DNA from: Phaseolus vulgaris
Taxonomy: Eukaryota > Streptophyta > Magnoliopsida > Fabales > Fabaceae
DNA: 64,000 nucleotides
Assembly: GCF_000499845.2 (NCBI RefSeq)
Contig: NC_023751.2
Location: 28,517,475-28,581,474 of the forward strand
Reading direction: 5' to 3'
Under the pieces are notes generated by a model that was not told the DNA's origin, ran no database searches, and worked only from the letters and a program-made list of their open reading frames with translations. Of this stretch, positions 25,347 through 36,591 are shown one piece after another (position 1 is the first letter of the stretch; every line of letters starts with the position of its first letter). Both the position numbers and the translations under genes were made by a program.

Positions 25347-26560
25347 TAGTTTTTATTGTTGGTAAATAGTTTCTAAGTTAGTATCTAATTAGCTATCAAT
25401 TATTTAGATTTTAAGATTGATAATTAAAATTTTGATAGTTAATTATATGTCAATTTAAAAATTATTTATTAATAGTAAAAAATAATTTAGATATCAATAA
25501 TTTTTTTACTTTACAAAATGGTATTTAATTTAGTGAATATAACAAGTAATTATTTTTTATCTTTAAAAATAATTTTTATTTAATAATTTATTTTTACTAT
25601 TAATTCATCATACAATTATTTTTGGTAACGTCAATTCATCATATGATGCATATACTGACTATTGTTATTATCCTTGTTGTAACTAAGTAAAAAGAAATAT
25701 TGAGATTATGAGAAAAAAAACCATAGTGCACTCATAACTTACTTTTATTTTAAAATAAAAGAGTGTTTGTAAAATATTGTATAAAATGAAATGCATCTCG
25801 TAGTAATTTTTCAAAGAAAAATATTAAAAGTAAAATAATTTAACAATTGAAAATAAAAAAGAGGGGAGAAATATGGTGAGAGGATTTAAAATGAAAAGAT
25901 ATTTTTTGATTTATCTACATTAATTTAATAATTGCTATTAATAATAAAAATATTATATTACAGCAATAAAAAAACAAAATATTATAAAATAATAATTTAA
26001 ATGTATGAGAAAAAGTGAAAGTATGAAATTATATTGTTGGTGGAATCATGAGAATCCTTTATGCATGATTAGTTGATGTCAGCAGCTGTCTGAGTTAAAT
26101 TGATGGTTGACATCTTTTGGCAATGATTTGCCTGATTAGAAGTGTTTTATTGGTGATTTATTATCATTAATATGTCCATAACAGTTCAACATTATATACC
26201 ATCATCACTCATGAAGAGGAGAAGAATAGGTCAGGGTCGTACCCTTTATTCACATGGACTTTAATCTGACATATAGCCACAGGGTTCCTGTCCCCTAACC
26301 AAATATCTTTCTACCCCATAATTTTATGCCTAACTCTAGCTAATCTATTTTCTTTTATTCAACAAAATGATGCAAAATTTAATTTTGTTTACAATATGAA
26401 AATGTTTGTTAATGAGAGCCAAACGTGTGATAAAGCAGTGAAGAAATGTGCTAGATTTTGGACAGAAAAGTAGCTGCAAAATTACCTGGTAAGGGGCAGC
26501 AGATTCCAATAATTTGAGGCATAAAATTCCCTAATTCCCTGTTTGGGCCCAGAAAATCTC
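25347..26560. other. AT-rich intergenic DNA
   Basis: The part to about 25610 resembles the dispersed AT-rich repeat at 18070-18330. The rest contains no recognisable gene. Confidence 0.4.
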
Positions 26561-28631
26561 TTAATCCTGGCATAGTTTCTGATGAGGAAATGATTGATAT
26601 TGACGCAGCAGCATGTGGCTCCATACTGGCATTTTGGCAACAGGTTGGGAGTTACTGGTTACGACATCAGAAACTGGAGATGTAGACCCACCACATCCAC
26701 TCAACATCTTCTCTTTTACAGTACTCTCACCTGTGCTACCACTTTGTATGGACATGCCAGAGAAATAAATTCACCAATTTCCATGCTTTAACTTAATTTA
26801 TAAATCAAATATGTCATAATTAACTTCCAAACACCATTTTCAATATTTAGCTTCTAATTTAATTCATTTTAAAGGTTTGAATTGCAGAAACTGTTTCCCT
26901 CCCCATTAATAAGTACACAGCTTTTCTGCTTCAACATGTCATGGACTGATATCACTGTAAGTTTCATGTATGGTTCTAATATGTTAGAAACAGGATTACA
27001 GATTTTAAATGGAATAGAAATAAAATTAATTTATACTATATAAATAGCTAAAATCTTACATTATTATTATTATAATATATTTAATAAAATTATTTATATC
27101 ATATCATAGTCATTCAAATTTTATTTTATTTTAATTTAAATTTAAATTTATCATAATATCTATTTTCTAACTTTTTTTCATTTTCTTCATTTTCATGTAT
27201 GTCTTTGAACGAGAGAGTGTATTTTGTATAATTTATAGCTTTGATTGTTAAATGCTTAAACTAAGAGTATACGTGGTATAAGGATTGAAACACCCTAAAA
27301 TATCTCATTTTAATTTTATTAATTCATTACTGATAAAAGGAAAATAAAACATCAATCACTTAATAAAAAATTTAAAAGTTATATCAAATTTTAAGCATTT
27401 TTTTTTAAATATTTCTGGAAGAAAAAAATAAAAAAAATTGAAATTAACTATTTTCCACAACATAATATTGGTATATATATATATATATAAGAAATATTTT
27501 ATATAAATTATGGTTTTAATTTGTATATAAATAAATTAATTTGAGCCTATAAAAAACGCTAAATCATTTTCTCCTAAAGTTATTCCAAAAAACTACTACC
27601 AATGTAGTTTTTCTACAGTATCAAGTAATTAAAATTCATTCTTTATGCGATCCAAAAATATTATTATAAAGTTAACAATATATCTCATCACAATTTACAA
27701 CTTTATATATTACTAATTAGTGAAAAATAATTATAAATATAAATTTGGAAATTATTATTCTTAATATAGAAATTATGAATCAGTAGACAAGAAAATGATA
27801 TATAAAAAATTGTAACTAAATGATAATTAAAAAAATGTGTTAAAAATCATAAGAAAAACCATGGTAAGTAACTACCAACTTCTGTTTTCTTTTTATAAGA
27901 AGAAGGGTATAAAGGCAGTAAAGTAACTAACTTAACCGCATACATAAAAACATAGAAATTCACTACACCTGATAGATTGATTTATTCGGGTGTGTTGTCT
28001 TCGTAGCTATTAAGGAGGCAGCTGCAGCAGCAAGTGAGCAGGTGGTAATAATCACAGTCCTCCATATTCAAGCTACTTACATACTCTTAATTGGTACATG
28101 TGACAACGGGGTGTAGTCAGAGAGGTACAATAATGCAAAATATGCAGCACACTGCCACATCTCTCACATGTCATGTTGGAGATGAGCTTAAGTGTTTCTC
28201 CTAGCTGGTAACCTGCTGCAACTAGCATGTGCATTCTAAGCTTCCCAAACAAATCAACATTTTGGTTGGTTATGTCTCCATAACTGGTGCACTAAGGGAG
28301 GACACAAAATTACAAAGTAGTTAATGTTTGTGCAAATGGATAATTTGTGAATTATTATTCAAATGATGTAGAAATAACTGAACCATGGAATGAAAGAAAA
28401 AAAATGTGCGGGTCAGTAAGTAATATGCAGTTTATAAAGCATTGAAGTGTATTCCCATTTACCCTCTTTTGTCTGAAATGCTATTAATCTGCAAATTAAA
28501 CAAGTCAACGTCTGATATGTTCCCTGTTGCTGCTGCATATCCGTATCATTGAATATGATTTGGTTTTGGCCTGTTAGCTGCTCTAATAGTGCCAATAATT
28601 GTTCCTCATCACAGTAAACTGCTCCAACACC
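26561..28631 (-). CDS. unrecognised multi-exon candidate gene, 3' part
   Basis: I do not recognise the product. On the minus strand, an exon at 28283-28081 (after CACCAG, ending at a perfect GTAAGT donor) encodes 67 residues including QNVDLFGKLRMHMLVAAGYQ and two CxxC-like Cys pairs. Its phase-1 end joins exactly in frame to an exon at 26730-26561 (after GCACAG), which adds 56 codons to a stop at 26563-26561. A further upstream exon-like segment starts at 28631 after ATTCATAG and encodes YCDEEQLLALLEQLTGQNQ, but its donor and junction to the 28283 exon could not be resolved in frame. Start codon and 5' exons are not identified. It could be a real orphan gene, a long non-coding RNA or a gene relic. 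Confidence 0.35.
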
Positions 28632-29627
28632 CTATGAATGATACATACGAGTAAAACAATGAAAATGATAGCCCTCTAGACAATACTATCTTTTTGACAT
28701 GTGAAGTCTTTCGGACTTAAATGATTTTGTTGTAAATTGTTGTAGCTTGGGACAAACACTGAATCACACCATATGGGCATAGGGCAATGTGCTAAGTACC
28801 TGTGTTGGAAATACTTGACATTATTCATGACTAGGAAATTAAGAAAGTGAGCAAAGAAAAAAGAACATATCTTAGGTAAATTCTTTACTCGCTTGAATAG
28901 AGTATGGGCCTTCTATGTTGTAGGTTAGGTTTAGGTTTACATGGCCCTTGTTACCATAAAATAATGCGGGATCTTCATGTTTTATGGCAATCTTTCAAAA
29001 TAGCGTATTGTGGACAAAATCACACCGACGAGTGACTTGAGAAAAGAGATTGCCAAAATTAAAGAAAAGGTATAAAGAGAATGAAAATTGAATGGATATA
29101 ATTAGAGAACATAATATATGTGCATCATGACCTCTAAAGGAATCCAGCTTATATTGGGCTTAGGGTTGACTCGTGCAACCCATATGCATCAATACCGACT
29201 TGAACGAGCTGACCTTTCAAAATTACACTACATCACAAAAATTATTTTTGCATAGTTTCTTGTGTTTGGATATAACTTTCTTTACTTAAAGTTTTTCATG
29301 AAGATAACAGAGAAAAAAAAAAGTAGACGGTCACAGAGCAGTAGAGTAGACAGTAACAGAGAAGAGAAAATAATATGACTACTTAACATAGTGAGCTTGG
29401 AATAAAGCTTTGATGGAGATCGTCTCAAAACCATTAGCTAACAAGATAGAAGAAGAGGAAGCTTATTAGAGATAAGTACTCATAATTGAATAATTTTTTT
29501 CTTCTTTTTAGTTAGTTTTGTAAATATTGTACACAGTAATTTATAAATTGTTTTGCGTCAAGTAGAATATTATTTGGACCATGAATAGTTTAAAGTAAGC
29601 TTAGGGCTAGGTGGTGTCACCTTCCAT
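28632..29627. other. intergenic DNA
   Basis: No gene recognised. It may contain upstream exons of the minus-strand candidate ending at 26561, but none could be supported. Confidence 0.4.
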
Positions 29628-31275
29628 CACTACAAGAAAATGAGAATTTAACTACCAAATATTTGTGTGGACCAATTGTGGACGCGAATATCGTCAGCTA
29701 AACAGACGCAAAATTCACGCAAACTTAATTTTGAGGACAATCGACGCAAAACGGACGCACCTACGGATTTTTTTTTTTTTTTTAAATCTATTTTGTGTCG
29801 GTCGCGGTCCACACATAGTTTAATGTATGTGTCGGCCACGGCCACGCATGTTTATATTTTAGGTTTTTTAAAATTTATTTATTTAATGTATAAAAATATA
29901 AGAAATATTTTAATATTTAATTATTTATTGTATTTGTTTTAAAATTATTTCCTTAAAATTATAATAAATTATTTAATTTTTAAATTTTTAATATAAGTTA
30001 GTTAAATTGAATTTATTAAATTAATTAAGTGTTTGATTTAAAATTAATTGAGTAAAAGAAAAGACATATTTAAATTATTTAAATGCTATATAAAATATTT
30101 TATTATTTTAAAGATTATTTATTTTAAATTTATTTGATTTATATATTGTCATAAGTATTTTATTTTTGAAATTATGATATAAATTAGTTAAATTAAATTT
30201 ATTAAATTGATGAAGTGTTTAGTTTTGAAATTATTTAAAAGAAGTTATCTTAAAAAGTTTATAAAGATTTGAAAACATGTGGAAAAATAATAATTGAGTA
30301 AAAAATAGTAAAAAAAATGTGTATATTTTGTAAATATTATATAAAATATACATAAATTTAAGAATATAAAAACAAGATGAAGTAATTAATTAATGCAAAA
30401 TGTAATGGATGTATTTAAAAATAGAGAGTCAATTTTATCTAAAAATGTTTTAGTTGGCTTAAGAAAAAAAGTTAGATAAAACTTTTGATTAGTAGCTTAA
30501 ATAAATTTAAATGTTATATGTGTGCAATGGATAAATGAACTAGGAATTTTGTTTTGATATCCATTATAATTTTAAAGATGTTACTTCTCATAATTGAAGC
30601 ATAAGATCATCTTAAAGAATTAGCGAAAATGTATATGATACAAACATATTAAGACTAAGTGCGTGAGTAAGTAACTTATTTTTAATTGTTAGATTGCTAC
30701 AATATCCAAAGTGTTCCAAAGTTGACTACATGCTCTATAAATGTCATTGTTATAGTTACTAAGTATGATCTAAAAAAGAAATTGATGTTTTCCAACTGAA
30801 ACACATAATAATATAGTAAGTTTTAAGTGACGAGATGACACATGCAATATTCCTTATAAGTGTGTTAATACAGTTTCCCAATGTACTAAATAATAGGTCT
30901 TTGACATAGTCATTTTAGTAAACTTAGTTCTTTATAAATGTAACATAAATAAGTAAATTCTAACTGGGTCTGATATAGAATGAACTTAAAAGCATGGAAT
31001 AGAGTTCATGATTATATTTTGGATTATAAGTTAATAATCGTAGTCCATTGTCAAGGTAAGAGTTGAACTAAGAAGTGCATTGTAAAGGCTGAAAGAGAGT
31101 ACCATAAGTAATTTGAGAAATATGAGTCATTTCGTGATAGTATATAGAATTAACTTAGAATCATGGAATATAGTTGATTATTAGATTTTGGATTATAAGT
31201 TAGAAGGGATGATGGGAATATCATGAGCAATTTCAATAATAGGGTTCATTGATATTTGTGGTAGTAGATGTTATG

Positions 31276-31610
31276 TCACATACAAATTATATTTAATTTA
31301 GTTTTTGTATAAATTAAATTTATTTATTGTTGTATAAATTAAATAAAGTTTTTTTTACAAATTAAATTAATTTTATGTTGTAGAAATTAAATTAAATTAT
31401 TTTGTATAAATTAAAGTAATTTTTTATTGTATAAATTAAAATAAATATTTTTGTATAAATTAAATTAATTTTTTATTGTATAAATTAAATTAAATTGTTT
31501 TTTATAAATTAAAAAAAATTTGTTGTATAATGAAATTAAATTTTTTTATACATTAAATTAAAATTTTTTGTTATATAAAAAAAGTTTTAATTTATTTTTT
31601 AAATTTTGAA
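31276..31610 (+). repeat. degenerate AT-rich tandem array inside the CACTA-like element
   Basis: Ten or more diverged units of the type TGTATAAATTAAATTAA followed by TTTTTTATTG, with a spacing of about 28-38 bases. Confidence 0.65.
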
Positions 31611-31769
31611 TTCGATGTTAAATTTAGTTAAAATTAAATATTTTAAAGTATGGGTCGGATGTGGCCGGTGCATACTGGACTATATATAAAAAAAATTTGT
31701 GTCCCCGCTTTCCCAACACTCATAGAACTTGTCCCAAAATTGAAAACCTAAAATTTCGCTGTTCTTCAG

Positions 31770-31945
31770 CTCTGCCTCCGCGGCCGTTTCAATGCTCTGG
31801 GAGAGTCCTCTACCTCCTCCGTGTGCCTCCGCGTCACCGCCTCCTCTTCGTGCCTACATGTCACCGCCTCCTCCGCATCACTGCCTTCGCGTCACTGCCT
31901 CCTCCGCGTAACTAACCCTAGCCTCCTCCGCGTCACTCCATTTAA
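31770..31945 (+). repeat. GC-rich CCTCCTCCGCGTCAC repeat block
   Basis: Units of CCTCC[T/G]CCGCGTCAC and close variants recur about seven times at roughly 15-30 base spacing. This is a strikingly GC-rich island inside very AT-rich DNA. The frame at 31661-31915 crosses it and yields repeats of Arg/Leu/His-rich residues, with no known domain. It could be captured leader or coding sequence of a host gene. Confidence 0.55.
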
Positions 31946-32586
31946 AGGTTCAGATTTTTTTGATTTTTTATTTGGATTATTGAGCTGCTATGTTGGTTGC
32001 TGGTATTTTCCCACTAATGACTTATAATAGGATGAGTGTGACCCAATCTCATGCATCAAAACAAATTAATTGACTAGAATTAATTCTTTCCTTTTGACTA
32101 GCGTTAGTAAAATTGATATTACATCCTAAACTTGTTAAACGAGAATTAATTTCATTTTTATTATATACTAAGTATTTTAATTATTTCATTTATTTATTTA
32201 TATTGTTTGTATTTTTTTACAAGTTTATCACATCATTATGGGATTCATTTTGCTGCTTTTAGTTAAACTTCTAAAGTATAATTTTAACTGTAATATTTTT
32301 TCTAAGTATTCATATCCATTTTGAATATTTGAATGGATCAAAGACTTTGTTTGGTTGTGGATGTGTTTGTGGATGTTCATATCTATTTGTATTATTTTTG
32401 TACTTTGGATGTGTTTGTGGATGTATTGTGAATGATAGTAATTTGTCTGAATGTGATTTGGTTGATATTTATTCTTTACAGGTAAACTGGCTAGGAAACA
32501 AAATAAATTGTTTTTTTTTTCCTTCCCTTTATGCATCGGCCTTTGGCCCACGCCAACTTTTTTTTAATATGTGTCGGCCACGCAAC

Positions 32587-32591
<5 letters not shown>

Positions 32592-32629
<38 letters not shown>
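32592..32629 (+). repeat. (TA)n microsatellite
   Basis: About 18 TA units passing into TTTA units, within the right subterminal region of the CACTA-like element. Confidence 0.85.
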
Positions 32630-32631
<2 letters not shown>

Positions 32632-32997
32632 TTATTTATTTCATTATCGTCAGCCAAATCGACGCATAGGAGATATTTAAATTTTGCGTCGGTTTGGCCT
32701 ACGCATAAGTCGTCGCATATGCGTCGCTTGTGCGTCCACTCAGATTATGCAATTTGCGTCCATTTTGCATGTACTTGGCCCACGCAACGCGCGTCCAACT
32801 CGCTGGCCCACGCTAATTTCCATTTGCTTCCAAGTTTTTTGCTACACTATATCGAGATATGACCTATGGCTATATATTGCAAAAGAATACTCAAAACTAG
32901 GATAAAATGTTTTGCCTTTATTCATGTGGCCATCATTTAAATAGATGATGGTTATGGACTTGTAGTCTTTGAGCCTAGCAATAATAAAAAAAACTCA

Positions 32998-33786
32998 GGC
33001 AAATTCTTCCTACATTTTCATTGTTTTTTCCTGCACCTCCATATAATTTTAAAATACTAAATGTACCCTCCTTTTTTGAAATAAATATCAAATTGGTCAA
33101 TTTGAAACCTCAAATTGGATCTGGGATTTTATAACAAACTGTACAATCCGGTTTGTAAATTTAAAACACAAACCAGATTATACAATCTGATACACAATCA
33201 CGAATCCGGTTTGAGGTTCCAGATTGACCAATTTGGTATTCATTTAAAAAAAGTATATTGGTGATTAAAATTGAATTTGTTATTTGTGAAAAAAAGAAGA
33301 GGTGCAAAATATTGAACATATATTAATGCCTAGTGCTAGTAGTAACAGTAAGAAGAAGTCATGTGCTTTGGAATTTGAGGAGATAAATAAGCCTTTTGAT
33401 GTTCCCATTAATGAAGTTGTGAACCAAATGAATTTGGGGTTAATCATGTATTCTAAGTAATCAAGTTTGAACCACTTTTCTATGGAACAATTTTGATTCA
33501 TGTTTCACATTCATTCTTGAAGGTGTAAAGTGTTTGCTTTCAGCTTGTGGCTATAACAACATCTCTTTTTAATATACATGAATAACCTTTTGTCAATACT
33601 GAGTGGCGAAATGAATACTTTTTTGAAATGAATACTAGATTGGTCAATTCATAACCTCAAACTGAATCTAGGATTGTGTTCCATAAAAAAAGGAAGGTAC
33701 ATTTGATATTTAAAAAATATATGGAGGTGCAAGAAAAACTAATGGAGGTGCAGGAAGAACCAATGAAGGTGCATGGAGAATTTGCC
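32998..33786. mobile_element. Pack-MULE-like element with long inverted repeats
   Basis: The left arm starts GGCAAATTCTTCC and the complement of the right arm starts GGCAAATTCTCC. Both continue with TTCATTG, TTCCTGCACCTCCAT, AAATGTACC and TCCTTTTTT, giving inverted repeats of about 80-100 bases; the right arm carries one extra TGCACCTCC copy. Flanks AAAACTCA (left) and AAAACTAA (right) could be an imperfect target duplication. The interior (about 33250-33620) holds coding-like sequence unrelated to the arms. Long repeats plus cargo fit a Mutator-like Pack-MULE. Confidence 0.6.
33326..33453 (+). pseudogene. RWP-RK (RKD-type) exon fragment
   Basis: From ATG 33326 a 43-codon frame reads through a Ser/Lys stretch (SASSSNSKKKS), then LEFEEINKPFDVPINE and VVNQMNLGL. 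This matches the start of the RWP-RK domain of plant RKD factors, where FEEI..FDVPIT.AA..[L/M]NVGLT precedes the RWPHRK core. The core itself is not visible: a stop follows at about 33455 and the sequence then diverges. The fragment lies inside the inverted-repeat element at 32998-33786, so it is most simply explained as transduplicated cargo. Identification rests on my recall of the domain and needs a database search. Confidence 0.45.
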
Positions 33787-33841
33787 AAAACTAACATAGT
33801 TATGTTTCACCGGCCCAATTACATTACATAATATTTCATCC

Positions 33842-34377
33842 AGACTATTTCTTCTTGCACCCCCATGGGTTCTTGCGGCACCCTCATAAATTTTGTAATT
33901 CCAAAAATACTTGTCTATAAAAAAGTTAAAAAGTTAGAAGTGTTATGTACCTTCCAGATTACATAATTTGTAAGTCTTTTTTGAACCCGAGATGAGCTTT
34001 CGGATTATGTAATCCATAATGTGTTTTTTCAAAAAATGTATTATGAATTACATAATCCAAAATTTCGGATCCGAAAAAGACTTCCAAATTATGTAATCTG
34101 AAATTCATATTCTGAAAAAATACATTCTGAATTATATAATCCACAAACTAATATAGGAAAAGCTAGATTGTGTAACCAGGATGTGTTTTTTTCAAAAAAG
34201 GAATTCTGAATTACACAATCTAGAATGTTGTCAGAACGCAAAAAGGAAAATCAGTCTAACGAAACCACAACAGGAGAATATTGAAATACATATGAAAAAC
34301 TAACATTTTTACATCACAATTGCACAATTGTTGTGGGGTGCGACAAGAACATATGGGGGTGCAGAAAGAAGCAGTCT
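33842..34377. mobile_element. MITE, 536 bp, 42-bp inverted repeats, 7-bp TSD
   Basis: The left arm AGACTATTTCTTCTTGCACC and the complement of the right arm AGACTGCTTCTTTCTGCACC continue together through CCCAT, GTTCTTG and GCACCC. The element is flanked by TTCATCC at 33835-33841 and 34378-34384. The interior contains several palindromic ATTATGTAAT/ATTACATAAT words with TCCGAA/TTCGGA. No coding capacity. A MULE- or hAT-derived MITE is likely from the duplication length (7, possibly 8). Confidence 0.75.
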
Positions 34378-34707
34378 TTCATCCATTGTGGTTGTTTCTT
34401 CTATTTTATCACCACCACTGAAAATTGCCAACATATTTAAGTATATTGCAATTCTACTTAATTTTAGACAATTTTGAGTTTGCAATGTACAATACCATCT
34501 TCAATTATTTGTAATTTTCTTACTTTATTTATCGTCCAACTACGGAAAATTTTGAAGGCACTGCTTCCTTCAAATGCTTCTTTCAGGTATGCATTGTTGA
34601 TTCCATTATAGGCCAACTCCACTATCTGAATCAAATTTGATTGCATTGTTTGACTCAATTTCAATTTGCAGCTTATTCTCAACATTTTGCCTCTGTTTTG
34701 GTCAAAG

Positions 34708-34990
34708 AGATCACTAAAAGAAAAATTAGTTTTAGTGATATACATATTCATCACTAAATGTTATAAATATGTCACTATTAATATCTTGTGACAATAACTA
34801 AATTGTCTCTAGTACTCTTGTCACTATTATACTTGTGACAATAATTTTAAATGTCACTAAAACTAAGTTCTATTGTGACAAAAAAAAATTATCACTAATA
34901 ATTTTATGTAATAGTGACAATAATACAATATCACAAATACATAAGACAATAGTGATATATTAGTTGTCACTAATAATCCTATGTAATAGT
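34708..34990 (+). mobile_element. CACTA-like terminus with GTCACTA subterminal repeats
   Basis: CACTAAAAGAAAAATTAG begins near 34711. It is followed over about 280 bases by many GTCACTA and TAGTGAC words in both orientations. This is the layout of a CACTA subterminal region. A matching far end was not identified. Confidence 0.45.
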
Positions 34991-35100
34991 ACTACAAGAA
35001 AAAAAAATTATATACGAAAATAAATTTATATACGGAATAATTTCGTATATGTCCACATCCTCTTTCACGAAAGAACTCCTCCTTTAGTATTATTTTCAAT
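34990..35100 (+). mobile_element. second CACTA-like terminus
   Basis: ACTACAAGAAAAAAAA at about 34990 is followed by TATATACGAAAAT/ATTTCGTATAT subterminal words up to about 35050. It abuts the GTCACTA array, suggesting one CACTA relative inserted next to or into another. The right end was not found. Confidence 0.4.
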
Positions 35101-35687
35101 TATTATTAACAATCATGAATGCAAATAGACAAACAATTTCCTCGTTCAAGTGCAACTAAGATCCCATGCAACATTGAAAACAAAAGAATTAATGAACTAC
35201 TATTTGCACCTTTAAATTTCTCTATTGCACGACATAAAATTTTCATGTTCAATGAAGTTTAGATTCACCTTCTAAAATTTCAAGAGGCCTTGTTGAACCA
35301 AAATCGCCATAACCCAAAATCATTCAAGCCATTGAATCTCTCAACCTCATACTTTACGGAAGTTATGATATTGAGTTTTCTTTGTTTCATGTTTACCACA
35401 CTACTTTATAAAGGAAAAACTCACAATCCACACAACCGCTAGATGATAATGAAAGAAAATGAAAAACATATAGAAGATATAATATGTTTTTATAACCGAT
35501 CGTAATTGAAATATATACATATGTTTTTATATAAAGGAAGTAAAAGTTGAATCAATTTAAACGTTCTAGAAGAGATATATTTAATGGGAATGGAAAACTT
35601 TGAATAATATGTATGAAATCATAATTTTAATATTAATGTGGTCGTTGTATAAAACAAGTTAGCATAAAGAATTCTTTTATCTTAGAC

Positions 35688-35732
<45 letters not shown>

Positions 35733-36069
35733 ATTATTTTTTTTAAGGGGCTAAGAAAGTAATTTTTTTATCATGATGTAATTCCTTCTAATTACAATGA
35801 CTCACTCTCCATCCAGCTCCCATTTTCCATGTTTTGTCTATAATCCCGGGCACCTTTGAAACGTTTTTCAATGTAAAAGTAAGTTTTTATATATAAATAT
35901 GATAAACATCATAATAATGACATTGTCTCTATTATCGTCTATATTTATTGAGTTTTATCGAACTATTTTACTTTTAAATTAAAATTAAAATATGTATTAT
36001 AATAATATTTATATTATCTCATTCTCCTACTATTTAATTTATGATAATCTACTTTTATATTTTTATTAG
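35101..36069. other. AT-rich intergenic DNA with a TA microsatellite
   Basis: No gene recognised. It contains a TA run at about 35689-35725. It may be the interior of the preceding CACTA-like element. Confidence 0.4.
35689..35725 (+). repeat. (TA)n microsatellite
   Basis: About 18 uninterrupted TA units. Confidence 0.85.
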
Positions 36070-36541
36070 TGTACTAGTATGGACCGAACGACTAATCAAA
36101 ATCTCGGTCCACTAGCAGACCGATTGACCCAGGATTCAGTCCCTCTGGGCCCATCGATGGTATAAACCTTACCACACCTAAACAGATTCAACAAATATAA
36201 TATGTGGTTAGCAACTAGTAATACAATCTTAAACACAAACTCACTCCTTAACCCGACCCATTAAGAAAGACCAACTACAAGTAATATAAATAGTAGATAT
36301 TCCAAGGAGCATGTATGTCATTATTATTGTACACTTTTGAGTGCCGAATAACCCCTTTTGCTGACTTGAGCGTCAGAGTGCCTTCTGCAGGTACCTCCCA
36401 TTCGGCTATCCAGGATCGTGCGATTGATACCTAGCAAGAGAAGGAGAGAGAAGCAAGACAATGTGAATTGACCACCTAGTAGGAAGGAGGAAGAGCGAGT
36501 CAGCCAATAGTTCTCTAGGTCTCATCTCCCTAGCAGGAACA
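36070..36541 (+). repeat. 5' LTR of the gypsy element
   Basis: It starts TGTACTAGTATGGACC and ends in AGGAACA just before the primer-binding-type sequence. The last ~110 bases are shared with 38936-39049. The 5' boundary is inferred from the TG start, because the matching part of the 3' LTR is deleted. Confidence 0.6.
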
Positions 36542-36543
36542 AT

Positions 36544-36561
36544 TGGCGCCCACTGTGGGGC
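36544..36561 (+). other. primer-binding-site-type sequence
   Basis: TGGCGCCCACTGTGGGGC immediately follows the 5' LTR. This sequence is found at the same place in many plant Ty3/gypsy elements and supports the element class and the LTR end. Confidence 0.6.
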
Positions 36562-36591
36562 CGAGAGAAACTAGCTAAAGAACGAAAGTAG

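Larger units (their letters stand above)
29628..32840. mobile_element. non-autonomous CACTA-like element with GCGTC subterminal repeats
   Basis: The left end is CACTACAAGAAAATGAG at 29628. The right side near 32825-32840 reads TTTTTTGCTACACTA, a degenerate complement of the left end. Dense GACGCA/TGCGTC and GGCCCACGC words fill about 29680-29850 and 32535-32820, with copies in both orientations. The interior is AT-rich without a recognisable transposase. The exact right boundary and a 3-bp target duplication could not be confirmed. Confidence 0.5.

Noticed and set aside
31661..32027. Arg/Leu-rich frames over the GC-rich block as genes
   Set aside because: The frames are produced by short repeats in several registers and lie inside a CACTA-like element.
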